A stretch of DNA of 64,000 nt from an uncultured Bacteroides sp. (GTDB lineage: Bacteria > Bacteroidota > Bacteroidia > Bacteroidales > Bacteroidaceae), in NCBI RefSeq assembly GCF_963675905.1, contig NZ_OY780936.1, positions 2,055,946-2,119,945 on the forward strand, read 5' to 3'. This document shows positions 8,197-17,082 of this stretch, piece by piece. The position numbers and the translations under genes are program-made. Under the pieces are notes generated by a model. It ran no database searches, was not told the origin of the DNA, and saw only the letters and a program-made list of their open reading frames with translations. Numbering within the stretch: position 1 is the stretch's first letter; every line of letters starts with the position of its first letter.

Positions 8197-9093
8197 ATGA
8201 AAGCATTAAAATTATGTTTTATTGTAGCATTTACGCTATTTGCAATGACTATTTCGGCTCAGGAAAAAGCCAAAACTACTAAAACTCAAATTACAGGTGA
8301 AGACTTATTAGGGTTAAAGTCGGGTGCCGATCCGAAGAAAGCCAATGCCGGAGTTGCCGGATCGTCCAGAAAGAAAAGTCGCCCGGTTGTTTTTATAATT
8401 GGTGACTCAACCGTAAAGAATGGAAAAGATAATGGTAGCAATCACCAATGGGGATGGGGACATTTCTTTGCAGACTATGTTGACACAACTAAAGTATCGG
8501 TAGAAAATCATGCATTGGGTGGACGCAGCAGTCGTACATTTATTACAGAAGGACTTTGGAATAAAGTACTTTCGGCAGTAAAGCCTGGTGATTATGTACT
8601 TATTCAGTTTGGACATAACGATGGTGGTTCACTAAATATGGGACGTGCCCGTGCTTCACTGAAAGGATATGCTGATAATGATACCACTGTAATAATGGAA
8701 CTTACCGGGAAAGAAGAAACTGTTCATTCTTTTGGCTGGTATATGCGTAAATACGCAAAGGATGTTAAAGCTAAAAAGGCAACACCAATCTTATTATCAC
8801 ATATACCTCGTAATATGTTTACTACAAAAGATAGTGTAGCTGTTATTCGTAATAGCGATGGCTACGGTCTATGGACAAAAGAATCTGCCGCAATGGAAAA
8901 AGTTCCATATATTGACTTGAATAAGCTTACAGCAGACAAACTTGACAAGATGGGTAAAGATGCTATTCAAACATTATATTATGGTGATCATACTCATACA
9001 TCAGAAGCCGGAGCTATATTAAATGCTCAAACTGTTGCCGAAGCTATCCGTGAATTAAAGAACTGCAAACTGAAAGCCGCTTTAAAGAAGTAA
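8197..9093 (+). CDS. Secreted SGNH/GDSL esterase, CE12-like (rhamnogalacturonan acetylesterase type)
   Basis: The 298-residue protein has a signal peptide (residues 1-21, cleavage after ISA). The SGNH blocks are clear: IIGDSTVKNG (nucleophile Ser, block I), ALGGRSSRTF (Gly, block II), QFGHNDGG (Asn, block III) and GDHTHTSEAG (Asp/His, block V). CE12 enzymes remove acetyl groups from pectin or xylan in the periplasm or outside the cell. Residues 22-60 form a Lys/Ala-rich linker. It stands alone with no PUL genes beside it, so the substrate cannot be read from context. About 460 nt of non-coding DNA with a MITE-like element follows. Confidence 0.88.
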   Translation: MKALKLCFIVAFTLFAMTISAQEKAKTTKTQITGEDLLGLKSGADPKKANAGVAGSSRKKSRPVVFIIGDSTVKNGKDNGSNHQWGWGHFFADYVDTTKVSVENHALGGRSSRTFITEGLWNKVLSAVKPGDYVLIQFGHNDGGSLNMGRARASLKGYADNDTTVIMELTGKEETVHSFGWYMRKYAKDVKAKKATPILLSHIPRNMFTTKDSVAVIRNSDGYGLWTKESAAMEKVPYIDLNKLTADKLDKMGKDAIQTLYYGDHTHTSEAGAILNAQTVAEAIRELKNCKLKAALKK

Positions 9094-9329
9094 GATATTC
9101 CCCAAAAAGGTAATTAAACAATTAGGATTACACTATTTGCTTTATCTAAACCTATCTGAGCTTTTGTAACCAAGGTAATTAAACAACTAGTTTACATAAT
9201 TTGCACCCACTTCAAAAAAAGTAGGATATTCTTCAATAAGGTTATATAAAAGTAAAACAAGTCTCTGAGAACTGGATTTAAAAGACATTCTCAGAGAATA
9301 GACTCAAAGAAAGAAGCTATAAAAAACGG

Positions 9330-9493
9330 GGGTCTTCGTCACTTTTGGTGGAAGATATCGCTTTGAGCCTCTTATTTATGGTATTTTGCTGATTTTTTAT
9401 CAGATTCAATAAATTGCTTATCAAAAAACATGTAGAATCTTGATTGGATAAGCACTTGAGACAATTTGCTTCCAGCAAAAGTGACGAAGAACC
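9330..9493. mobile_element. MITE-like element with terminal inverted repeats
   Basis: A 164-bp segment has near-perfect terminal inverted repeats of about 24-25 bp: the left end (9330-9354) contains CTTCGTCACTTTTGGTGGAAG and the right end (9469-9493) its complement, with two mismatches overall. It is flanked by 8-bp near-duplicates, AAAAACGG (9322-9329) and AAAAATGG (9494-9501), as expected for target duplication. There is no coding capacity. The 8-bp duplication and GG start resemble ISL3-type ends, but that family assignment is inference. Confidence 0.6.
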
Positions 9494-9494
9494 A

Positions 9495-9530
9495 AAAATG
9501 GGGTTGTTCCGTTTGGAACAACCCCATTTT
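9495..9530. terminator. Strong hairpin terminator after HIT gene
   Basis: A perfect 16-bp stem (9495-9510 with 9515-9530) has a GTTT loop and A/T runs at both ends, so it can work in both directions. It sits just beyond the stop of the leftward HIT gene. Confidence 0.85.
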
Positions 9531-9556
9531 TTATATAAAACGTAGATTCTATCTAA

Positions 9557-9979
9557 TTACAAATTAGCTTTTACAGCATCAATCAGTTCCTGATATTCAG
9601 CATCTGTAAGATAAACCTTACCCGGATTCATAACGAATGTACCACCAAAGTCAGGACCACCTTCATATTTAGGAGCTAAATGGAAGTGTAGATGAGACAA
9701 CTTATCCGAATAAGCACCATAATTAATTTTTGCAGGATGGAAAGCCTTATTCATAGCACTTGTTACTTTGGCAACATCAGCCATAAAAGCATTACGATCT
9801 TCATCACTCAGTTCATTAAGATCGTTAACATGATCTTTATATGCTACCAGGCAACGACCTCTATAAGTTTGTTCCTTAAAAAGGAATGCTCTCGATACAC
9901 TTAATTGTGCAAATTCAATCATTAAATCATGCAAAGTCTGATTGTTTTGGCAATACAGACAATCTTTAGGATCACTCAT
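9557..9979 (-). CDS. HIT-family (histidine triad) nucleotide hydrolase
   Basis: The 140-residue protein has the histidine triad SHLHFHLAP (HxHxHxx, near residue 110), the active site for hydrolysing nucleoside phosphoramidates or dinucleotide substrates. An N-terminal CLYC pair with His further on may bind zinc, as in other HIT proteins. The preceding block RGRCLVAYKDHVNDLNEL matches the substrate-binding strand of the family. It is cytoplasmic and monocistronic, with a strong terminator behind it. The precise substrate is not deducible. Confidence 0.92.
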   Translation of the reverse strand: MSDPKDCLYCQNNQTLHDLMIEFAQLSVSRAFLFKEQTYRGRCLVAYKDHVNDLNELSDEDRNAFMADVAKVTSAMNKAFHPAKINYGAYSDKLSHLHFHLAPKYEGGPDFGGTFVMNPGKVYLTDAEYQELIDAVKANL

Positions 9980-10046
9980 TTTTACTATCTATTTTAATGT
10001 TAATGTCGTAAAAGTAATAATAAATATTCTATCAAAGGTGTATTTT

Positions 10047-12302
10047 TTAGCTCTTTTGATCTACCAATTTGTACACATCCTCTTTTTCACCCACAACCCA
10101 TACCACATCTCCTTCCTGAAAAGGAGCGTTCACATCCGGCGTTCTCAGAGAATTGCCGTCACGTTCCATCCCCACAATCAGACACTTATATTTGTCCCGA
10201 ATACCCGATTCACGAATAGATTTGCCGAGAAAGACAGAATTAATATTAATCATAAACTGCTTCAAAGTCATGATGCTTTTTTCTAAATCCTTATTCTCTT
10301 CAACCACATCTTCCGTCATCATATGCTGACTAAATAAGTTTAGCTGTTCGTCAGTACCTATAACCTGAATCTTATCAAGAGGGAAAAGTCTTACAGAAGC
10401 TCCCGGAATATTAATGCGTTGCTTTCCTCTGAGAATGGAAACAACATGCACACCATACTTCTTACCTAAATTGAGATCTGCCAATGTTTTTCCGGCCCAG
10501 ACAGACTCGCCCGGAATTTCAAAATCGGTAAGGTGTAAATCTCGCGAAAGCAAACTACCCGCATAAGCCGGTTTTTTACTACCTATATATTCGGCATGCA
10601 TATCGCGTAATCTTAGATTCTGAATAAATCTGCGTTCAATAAGAATAGACTGCTTTTTCAATACTCTTGAATATACCATAAAAAAGACAAGAATTACAGC
10701 CACACCAAGAGCTAATCCTACAGAAGCTTTGAAGAAATGGGCAATAACAAATGCAACAAATGCAACTGCAATTACCACTCTTAAAACAATAGTAGAAACC
10801 AACGGTCCACGGTTTACATGGCTATCTTCCCACAGCGTAACAAATTCTGCAGAATGATTCTTCTTTACCACAATTGCCCTCAAAAATGGAGATATGCAAA
10901 GGACAGTAAAGATTGAGCCACACAATGCACTCCAGAAGTGAGGTAAATAATCCTGGAATACAGGAGCAACAAAACGGAAGGACAATATAATAACAGCAAT
11001 ACTTATAATAGAATATATAACAATGTTTCGCCCCATAGCCATAAGCAGTTTCTTCCAGTCGCTTTCATAATTCACTGTTTGCGATCCTGAAGAATAGCGG
11101 TCGAGGAACCGTTTCCAGGAACGAGGCATTGAGCGATCAACCTTTACGTAAGCCGGTTCGGCAAGACGAATCATATACGGAGTAATGAAAGTTGTGATTA
11201 CTGACACTGCAACTACAATGGGGTATAAGAAATGGCTTGTTACTTTCAGTGTAACGCCTAACGAAGCAATGATAAATGCAAACTCACCAATCTGCCCTAA
11301 ACTGAAACCGCACTGCATCGCAGTCCTCAATGGTTGTCCGGATAAAAGCACACCAGAGGTTCCAAAAAAAGTCTGTCCCAGAATTACAACAAGTGAAATT
11401 ACCGCAATTGGAAGAGCATATTCCACAATCATTGAAGGATCTACCATCATACCTACTGAAACAAAGAATATTGCTCCAAAAAGATCTTTCACGGGTTTCA
11501 CTAAATGTTCTATGTGCTCTGCTTCAATAGTCTCAGCAAAGATAGATCCCATTATAAATGCACCAAAAGCAGGCGAGAAACCTACCTGAGAAGCAAGTAC
11601 AACCATACCGAAACACATACCCAAAGAAACTATCAACAATGTTTCATCACTCATTAATTTGCGAGTCTTTTTCAGAATTCCGGGAATAAGGAAGATTCCC
11701 ACAACAAACCAAAGAACCAGAAAGAAAACAAGTTTAGATATGCTGGCAATAAGATCACTTCCCTCAAAAGTGTTACTTACAGCCATTGTTGATAATACTA
11801 CCATAAGAACAATGGCAAGAATATCTTCAAGAATCAATATGCTAAGAACAAGTCCGGCAAATTTCTTCTTTCCTAATCCCAAATCATCAAAAGCTTTGTA
11901 TATAATGGTGGTAGAAGACATTGCAATCATTCCACCCAGGAAAATACAGTCCATACGTTTCCAGCCAAAGCCCAGACCAACAGTTATACCTACCAGTATC
12001 ATGCAAAAGATGATTGTACAAGCAGCAATAATGGCCGATCCTCCTACTTTCAGTATTTTCTTGATACTAAATTCCAAACCAAGGGCAAAGAGAAGGAATA
12101 TTACGCCTATTTCCGACCACGTTTGTATATTAGCTGTATCAACAACAGAAGGGGTTAGAAATGTATGAGGACCCACCAGGAATCCCGCAACAATATATCC
12201 CAGGACTAATGGTTGCTTTAATTTCTTAAATAGCAACGTTGTTATTCCGGCAGATATAAGAATGAGTGCTAAGTCTGCTATAAGATTCGGTAAATGTGAC
12301 AT
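10047..12302 (-). CDS. CPA2-type cation:proton antiporter with C-terminal TrkA_C domains (KefB-like)
   Basis: The 751-residue membrane protein starts with a 12-13 helix Na+/H+ exchanger domain (residues 1-385), recognisable by KQPLVLGYIVAGFLVGPHTF, by ALGLEFSIKKI and by GFSPAFGAFIMGSIFAET. A second set of helices follows at about 425-560. The C-terminus carries two cytosolic regulatory segments, the first near 600-670 (DFEIPGESVWAGKTLADLNL) and the second near 680-751 (NSVFLGKSIRESGIRDKYKC), as in TrkA_C domains. It probably exchanges K+ or Na+ for protons in the inner membrane. No ancillary KefF-like gene is next to it. It is monocistronic. Confidence 0.88.
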   Translation of the reverse strand: MSHLPNLIADLALILISAGITTLLFKKLKQPLVLGYIVAGFLVGPHTFLTPSVVDTANIQTWSEIGVIFLLFALGLEFSIKKILKVGGSAIIAACTIIFCMILVGITVGLGFGWKRMDCIFLGGMIAMSSTTIIYKAFDDLGLGKKKFAGLVLSILILEDILAIVLMVVLSTMAVSNTFEGSDLIASISKLVFFLVLWFVVGIFLIPGILKKTRKLMSDETLLIVSLGMCFGMVVLASQVGFSPAFGAFIMGSIFAETIEAEHIEHLVKPVKDLFGAIFFVSVGMMVDPSMIVEYALPIAVISLVVILGQTFFGTSGVLLSGQPLRTAMQCGFSLGQIGEFAFIIASLGVTLKVTSHFLYPIVVAVSVITTFITPYMIRLAEPAYVKVDRSMPRSWKRFLDRYSSGSQTVNYESDWKKLLMAMGRNIVIYSIISIAVIILSFRFVAPVFQDYLPHFWSALCGSIFTVLCISPFLRAIVVKKNHSAEFVTLWEDSHVNRGPLVSTIVLRVVIAVAFVAFVIAHFFKASVGLALGVAVILVFFMVYSRVLKKQSILIERRFIQNLRLRDMHAEYIGSKKPAYAGSLLSRDLHLTDFEIPGESVWAGKTLADLNLGKKYGVHVVSILRGKQRINIPGASVRLFPLDKIQVIGTDEQLNLFSQHMMTEDVVEENKDLEKSIMTLKQFMININSVFLGKSIRESGIRDKYKCLIVGMERDGNSLRTPDVNAPFQEGDVVWVVGEKEDVYKLVDQKS

Positions 12303-12374
12303 CGTATTTTCAGATTAGTTTTCACAAATATACTTTTTTTAAAGCAGAAAGGAAAGTTTCAGACATTAAAAAAA

Positions 12375-12405
12375 GCGATATTATAGCATTTAGCTACAAT
12401 ATCGC
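12375..12405 (-). terminator. Terminator after gcvT
   Basis: A 13-bp stem (12375-12387 with 12393-12405, one mismatch) is followed, in the leftward direction, by a run of seven T. It lies 31 nt past the gcvT stop. Confidence 0.8.
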
Positions 12406-12435
12406 CTGATTCTTAACTATAATAAATACCATAAT

Positions 12436-13521
12436 TTATTTTCTGAAAGGAGGTTTTACAACCACAGCTTTGATTCCTTTTCCACGGATGCTAATAAATA
12501 TTTCAGTTCCCGGTTTAGAGTAGTCAGTCTTTACGTACCCCATTCCAATACCAATCTTACGAGTTGGCGATATTGTTCCGGAAGTAACGTCACCAATCTT
12601 TTCTCCTTCTGCGTTTACCAGTTCATATCCATGACGGGGAATACCTTTATCTACCACTTCGAAAGCAACCAGTTTACGGGTTACGCCTTCTGTTTTTTGT
12701 TTTTCAAGGAATGCACGGTTAGTGAAATCCTTGCCATCTACAAATTTAGTGATCCATCCCAATCCTGCTTCCAGTGGTGAAGTAGTATCGCTCAAATCAT
12801 TTCCGTAAAGACAGAATCCCATTTCAAGGCGAAGTGTATCGCGCGCACCTAAACCAATTGGCTTTATTCCATATTCAGCACCTTCTTCAAAAATTGTGTT
12901 CCATATTCTATTTGCACAGTCGGGATAGAAATAAAGTTCAAATCCGCCTGCACCGGTATACCCGGTATTTGAGATAATCACATTCTCATATCCGGCAAAT
13001 TCACCCGTTGTAAAGGAGTAATATGGAATTTCTGACAGATTCACAGACGTTAGTTTCTGCAAAACTTCAATGGCTTTTGGTCCCTGAACAGCAAGCTGAG
13101 CCATTTTATCGGAAGCATTTTCCAGTTCTGCACCCACTGTATTATGACTCACGCACCAGTTCCAGTCTTTTTCTATGTTAGAGGCATTAACCACCAACAT
13201 ATATTTTTCAGGTTCATAGTAATATACCAGCAAATCGTCCACAATACCACCTTCTTCGTTTGGGAAGCAAGTATATTGTGCTTTACCAATAGTTAGTGCA
13301 GCTACGTTATTGGAAGTTACTTTTTGCAGAAAAGCAAGTGCATTGGGACCTTTTACCCAGAATTCTCCCATGTGAGAAACATCAAACACCCCTACTCCGT
13401 TGCAAACGGTAAGGTGTTCGTCTATAATTCCGGAATATTCAATCGGCATATTATAGCCGGCAAATTCGTGCATCTTTGCACCTAAAGAAATGTGTTTGTC
13501 AGTAAATGGTGTGGTTTTCAT
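12436..13521 (-). CDS. gcvT: Aminomethyltransferase (glycine cleavage T protein)
   Basis: The T protein of the glycine cleavage system moves the methylene group of lipoyl-bound aminomethyl to tetrahydrofolate, releasing ammonia. The 361 residues match the family. Signatures are [35 protein letters not shown] and [17 protein letters not shown] (folate-binding region), then [20 protein letters not shown] and [18 protein letters not shown]. GcvH and GcvP are not nearby. The gene lies 21 nt after pepT on the same strand and is probably co-transcribed with it. Confidence 0.97.
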   Translation of the reverse strand: MKTTPFTDKHISLGAKMHEFAGYNMPIEYSGIIDEHLTVCNGVGVFDVSHMGEFWVKGPNALAFLQKVTSNNVAALTIGKAQYTCFPNEEGGIVDDLLVYYYEPEKYMLVVNASNIEKDWNWCVSHNTVGAELENASDKMAQLAVQGPKAIEVLQKLTSVNLSEIPYYSFTTGEFAGYENVIISNTGYTGAGGFELYFYPDCANRIWNTIFEEGAEYGIKPIGLGARDTLRLEMGFCLYGNDLSDTTSPLEAGLGWITKFVDGKDFTNRAFLEKQKTEGVTRKLVAFEVVDKGIPRHGYELVNAEGEKIGDVTSGTISPTRKIGIGMGYVKTDYSKPGTEIFISIRGKGIKAVVVKPPFRK

Positions 13522-13542
13522 AGTATTAGAATTTTTTATTTC

Positions 13543-14766
13543 TTATTTACTGGCTACAAGCTCAGCAATTTTAATAATCACTTTGGCTGCTTTTTCCATT
13601 GACTGTACTGGTACAAATTCATAACGGCCATGGAAATTCAAGCCTCCCGCAAAGATGTTTGGACAAGGCAAACCTTTGAAAGAAAGTTGTGCACCGTCTG
13701 TTCCTCCACGTATAGCTCTTACCTTTGGTTCAACTCCTACAGCTTTCATTGCAGCAAAGGCAGTATCGATAATGTGCATTACCGGTTCTATCTTTTCGCG
13801 CATATTGTAATACTGATCCTTTAATTCAAGAGTTGCAGTTCCTTCACCAAACTCTGAATTGATTTTGCGAACCAGGTGTTCAACTTCGGTCTTACGATTC
13901 TCAAATTTTGAACGATCGTGATCACGGATTATATAAGAAACTGTAGTTTGCTCCACTGTTCCGTTAACACCAATCAGGTGATAAAAACCTTCATAACCTT
14001 CTGTGTGCTCAGGAGATTCGTGGCGAGGGAACATTGAAATGAATTGATTGGCAATACGTATGGAGTTAACCATTTTATGCTTTGCATATCCCGGATGAAC
14101 ATTACGGCCTTTGAAAGTAACCTTAGCCGAAGCCGCATTGAAGTTTTCAAATTCAAGTTCACCTACTTCACCACCGTCCATGGTGTAAGCCCAGTCGCAA
14201 CCAAATTTCTCCACATCAAACTTATGCGCTCCTTCTCCAATTTCTTCGTCGGGATTAAATCCAATGCGAATCTTTCCGTGTTTAATTTCAGGATGTGCCT
14301 GCAAATAAGCAATGGCAGTAAGTATTTCTGCAATACCTGCCTTATCATCTGCACCAAGAAGAGTTTTTCCGTCGGTTACAATCAGGTCTTCTCCTTTGTG
14401 ATCCAACAGTTCAGGAAACATTTCTGGAGAAAGAATCACTCTGTCTTCCTTGCAAAGAAGAATATCTTTTCCGTCATACTTTTCAACGATACGTGGGCTA
14501 ACGTGCTTACCACTCATATCAGGACTTGTATCCATGTGAGCAATGAATCCAATGGTTGGAACTTTCTTATCGATGTTTGCAGGAAGTGTAGCAAAAAGAT
14601 AACCGTAGTTATCCAATGATATATCTTCCAGCCCCATAGCTTCGAGTTCTGTTTTAAGATATTCTGCGAAAATCATCTGTCCCGGAGTGCTTGGGGTTAG
14701 CCCTGTTAGCTCGTCCGATTGGGTGTCAAAACTGACATATTTAAAAAAACGTTCTACTAAAGTCAT
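13543..14766 (-). CDS. pepT: Peptidase T (tripeptide aminopeptidase)
   Basis: An M20-family metallopeptidase that removes N-terminal residues from tripeptides. The 407 residues are standard. Zinc ligands and catalytic residues are in [15 protein letters not shown] (His/Asp), [14 protein letters not shown] (bridging Asp), [11 protein letters not shown] (Glu-Glu), [19 protein letters not shown], and [19 protein letters not shown] (C-terminal His). It is cytoplasmic. It precedes gcvT by 21 nt, which suggests a two-gene transcript, and the pairing is often seen in Bacteroides. Confidence 0.97.
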   Translation of the reverse strand: MTLVERFFKYVSFDTQSDELTGLTPSTPGQMIFAEYLKTELEAMGLEDISLDNYGYLFATLPANIDKKVPTIGFIAHMDTSPDMSGKHVSPRIVEKYDGKDILLCKEDRVILSPEMFPELLDHKGEDLIVTDGKTLLGADDKAGIAEILTAIAYLQAHPEIKHGKIRIGFNPDEEIGEGAHKFDVEKFGCDWAYTMDGGEVGELEFENFNAASAKVTFKGRNVHPGYAKHKMVNSIRIANQFISMFPRHESPEHTEGYEGFYHLIGVNGTVEQTTVSYIIRDHDRSKFENRKTEVEHLVRKINSEFGEGTATLELKDQYYNMREKIEPVMHIIDTAFAAMKAVGVEPKVRAIRGGTDGAQLSFKGLPCPNIFAGGLNFHGRYEFVPVQSMEKAAKVIIKIAELVASK

Positions 14767-14810
14767 ATAATTAAATTTTTATGTTGTTTTTATACTGCTT
14801 GTAAAGGTAA

Positions 14811-14850
14811 AAAAAGAGCCACGAATTACAAAGTAATCCGTGGCTCTTTT
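14811..14850. terminator. Hairpin terminator between PUL and pepT
   Basis: A stem of AAAAAGAGCCACG with a complementary CGTGGCTCTTTT arm, plus an inner ATTAC/GTAAT stem, is flanked by A and T runs. It probably ends leftward transcripts coming from the PUL. Confidence 0.75.
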
Positions 14851-15048
14851 TTATTTTTCAACCTGCAGTGTGTTTTTACTTAAGTTTTATATGGGTCAAA
14901 ATTAATAATATAGCGGGTAACTATATTACTTTTATGTTAATCCGAAAAAACTATATTTAAATACCTATTGCAGTAAAACTCAAACTACTGCAGGCTGTTT
15001 TTAAAATCAATGCCGGGAGATTTTATTTTAGACCCGGGTCTCAACATA

Positions 15049-15138
15049 CTTTTGATGTACATCATAATAGTAGTTTGATATACATCTAAAGTATGCTTTG
15101 ATGTACATCAAAAAGATGTTTAGATATACATCAAAATA
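15049..15138. repeat. Phased array of four 10-bp palindromes, 23-bp period
   Basis: Cores lie at 15054-15063, 15077-15086, 15100-15109 and 15123-15132, exactly 23 bp apart. Copies 1 and 3 are GATGTACATC (perfect palindrome) and copies 2 and 4 are GATATACATC, so the order unit is 46 bp repeated twice. Most copies are bordered by T and A runs (TTT...AAA). It lies 22-112 nt beyond the stop of the last PUL gene. Confidence 0.8.
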
Positions 15139-15160
15139 AAAATATTACTAGAGAGATTTG

Positions 15161-16966
15161 TTAATGTTTCAGTTCTTGTTCTTTTTTCATCTTATAGAAG
15201 TTCTGAAGCACATAGAATGCTTTCTTTTTCATACCTCTTTCAGAGATTACTCCCTTGCGATTGAAGAAATCCTGAATACCGTTTAACTGGCGACGAGATG
15301 AGCGGAAATCCATCAAAATCCAAGGAGAAGTTCCGGCAAATCCGTCAACACGGTTATACATATCGAGTGTGTTTTTATAAAGCTCTTCCTGATATTCTTC
15401 CGTCCAACGTTCAGTTTTGTCGCCATGCTTGCCTTGCAATGCTCCTCCTCCGAATTCGCTGATGAAGAATGGTTTGTCGTACGGAATATCCCATTGGCGG
15501 GTTTTGCAATCTTCCGGCGTTCCGCCATACCATCCCAAATAATTATTGAAACTGATAATATCTACATACTTGCTCATGTAATCTTTTACCTGACTTACAT
15601 TTCCATTTGTTCCGGTTACTTCCATTGCCATGCTTAGTAAGCGAGTGTTATCTTTTGCACGAACCTGAGCAGCAAGATCGGCAAGGAACTTATCGCGTGC
15701 ATCACTGTGCGGAGTTTCGTTGGCAACCGACCAAATTATAATGCCGCAACGGTTCTTGTCGCGTTCCATCATATCATTTAATTGTGTGGAAGCATTCTTG
15801 TAAGTATCCGGATTGCTCCAGTGAATAGTCCAGTAAACCGGAATTTCACTCCAAACCATTAGCCCCATCTCTTCAGCAGCACGAACCATAAATTCATTGT
15901 GCGGGTAATGAGCCAGACGAACAAAATTACATCCCAGTTCTTTTGCCCAGCTTAACAGAAGCATTGATTCCTCTTTCGAGAAAACTCGTCCCTGACGGTA
16001 AGGTGCTTCTTCGTGAATGGATATACCTCTAAGGAAAGTCTTCTTACCGTTTAGCAAGATACTTTTTCCTTGTGTCTCTATCTGGCGGAAACCAATCTTA
16101 TCATTCAGTACATCTTCACCGTTACGAATTACCACATCATACAGTTTTGGAGATTCAGGCGACCATAATTTTGGTTTAGCCTTTAAAGCAAATATCGCTT
16201 TACCCTCAACATCAGTCACCAGCTTCTTTTGAATCTTCAACTCAGGAATCTCTACAGAAACTTCTACCCCGGCCTTCTTTTCATTTAGCTGAACGTATCC
16301 TTCCACCTTGTCATAGCTTCCTTTGGGAAGTTGAACCAAATAATCGTCTACAAATACATCAGGAGTTTCTACAAGCAAAACGTCGCGGGTAATTCCTCCG
16401 TAATTCCACCAGTCGGAATTCACCGTTGGCACACCTTCCGGTTTACGTTCATTGTTCACACGAAGAATCACAAAGTTACTTCCCTCTTTAAGTTTGTTGG
16501 TCACATCAAAATTAAAAGGAGTAAATCCGCCTTCGTGAGTTCCAATCTGTTCGCCATTCAGATAAACATTACATAAATAGTTCACAGCACCAAAGTAAAG
16601 AAATGCTTTGGTACCCGGTTTTGGAGTATAATTAAAATCTTTCTTGTACCAAACACTACCTTCGTAAAAGAATAGTTTATCATCTTGCGTATTCCAGTCG
16701 CCCGGAACTTTGATCAGCGGAGCAGTATCAAAATTATACTCCACCAAGTCCGATTTAGATTTTGCCTTTTGATTTTTAAAAAAGCCGTTGTTGCTTACAT
16801 TAAGCCGATAGTCATAATACCCATTGTCGAAGGGATCTACTATGGAATTCCAGGATCCGTTTAGTGATTGTGTGTGGCGTGCGTATACATTATTAAGTAT
16901 CGTATCAGCTTTCACCAGCGAAAGTGCAGAGATACATGCTAATAAAACCAGCATTAATTTCCTCAT
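15161..16966 (-). CDS. Glycoside hydrolase family 2 enzyme (beta-galactosidase/beta-glucuronidase type)
   Basis: The 601-residue protein has a signal peptide at residues 1-20, an N-terminal sugar-binding jelly roll (LNGSWNSIVDPFDNGYYDYR; VNYLCNVYLNGEQIGTHEGG), an Ig-like middle and a TIM barrel. Catalytic residues are visible: acid/base Glu in IIWSVANETP (near 414) and nucleophile Glu in FFISEFGGGA (near 500). GH2 removes terminal beta-linked galactose, glucuronic acid or mannose; the exact sugar cannot be read. It is the last gene of the PUL. I chose the ATG at 16966, which gives a proper signal peptide; an in-frame TTG 14 codons upstream adds an unlikely extension. Confidence 0.9.
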   Translation of the reverse strand: MRKLMLVLLACISALSLVKADTILNNVYARHTQSLNGSWNSIVDPFDNGYYDYRLNVSNNGFFKNQKAKSKSDLVEYNFDTAPLIKVPGDWNTQDDKLFFYEGSVWYKKDFNYTPKPGTKAFLYFGAVNYLCNVYLNGEQIGTHEGGFTPFNFDVTNKLKEGSNFVILRVNNERKPEGVPTVNSDWWNYGGITRDVLLVETPDVFVDDYLVQLPKGSYDKVEGYVQLNEKKAGVEVSVEIPELKIQKKLVTDVEGKAIFALKAKPKLWSPESPKLYDVVIRNGEDVLNDKIGFRQIETQGKSILLNGKKTFLRGISIHEEAPYRQGRVFSKEESMLLLSWAKELGCNFVRLAHYPHNEFMVRAAEEMGLMVWSEIPVYWTIHWSNPDTYKNASTQLNDMMERDKNRCGIIIWSVANETPHSDARDKFLADLAAQVRAKDNTRLLSMAMEVTGTNGNVSQVKDYMSKYVDIISFNNYLGWYGGTPEDCKTRQWDIPYDKPFFISEFGGGALQGKHGDKTERWTEEYQEELYKNTLDMYNRVDGFAGTSPWILMDFRSSRRQLNGIQDFFNRKGVISERGMKKKAFYVLQNFYKMKKEQELKH

Positions 16967-17082
16967 AATCTTATTCTTTAAGGTTCTTTTTATAAAATTG
17001 TGGAGCAAAGATATACTTTAAAAGGCAATCTTTACTCCACAAATAATTCAAAAGAGTTTTATTTTAAGTTATAAATACTATT

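Larger units (their letters stand above)
9094..9556. other. Gene-free region with degenerate repeats and a MITE-like element
   Basis: No coding sequence is seen. A roughly 18-nt direct repeat (aGGTAATTAAACAAnTAg) occurs at about 9108-9125 and 9174-9190. A 10-bp perfect inverted repeat (TCTCTGAGAA, 9262-9271 with 9288-9297) could form a hairpin with a 16-nt loop. The MITE-like element and the HIT gene terminator fill the rest. Confidence 0.6.
14767..15160. other. Gene-free region after the PUL with terminator and palindrome array
   Basis: The region holds the hairpin at 14811-14850, an isolated GACCCGGGTC palindrome (15031-15040) and the four-copy array at 15054-15132. No coding sequence is seen. 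Confidence 0.7.

Noticed and set aside
11185..12168. Open frames on the plus strand inside the antiporter gene
   Set aside because: They are opposite-strand shadows of a well-supported membrane protein gene and show no RBS or known domain.
15049..15138. CRISPR-like array
   Set aside because: The repeat is 10 bp with 13-bp spacers that are also partly similar, there is no cas gene, and the unit is palindromic. It is a phased binding-site type array.
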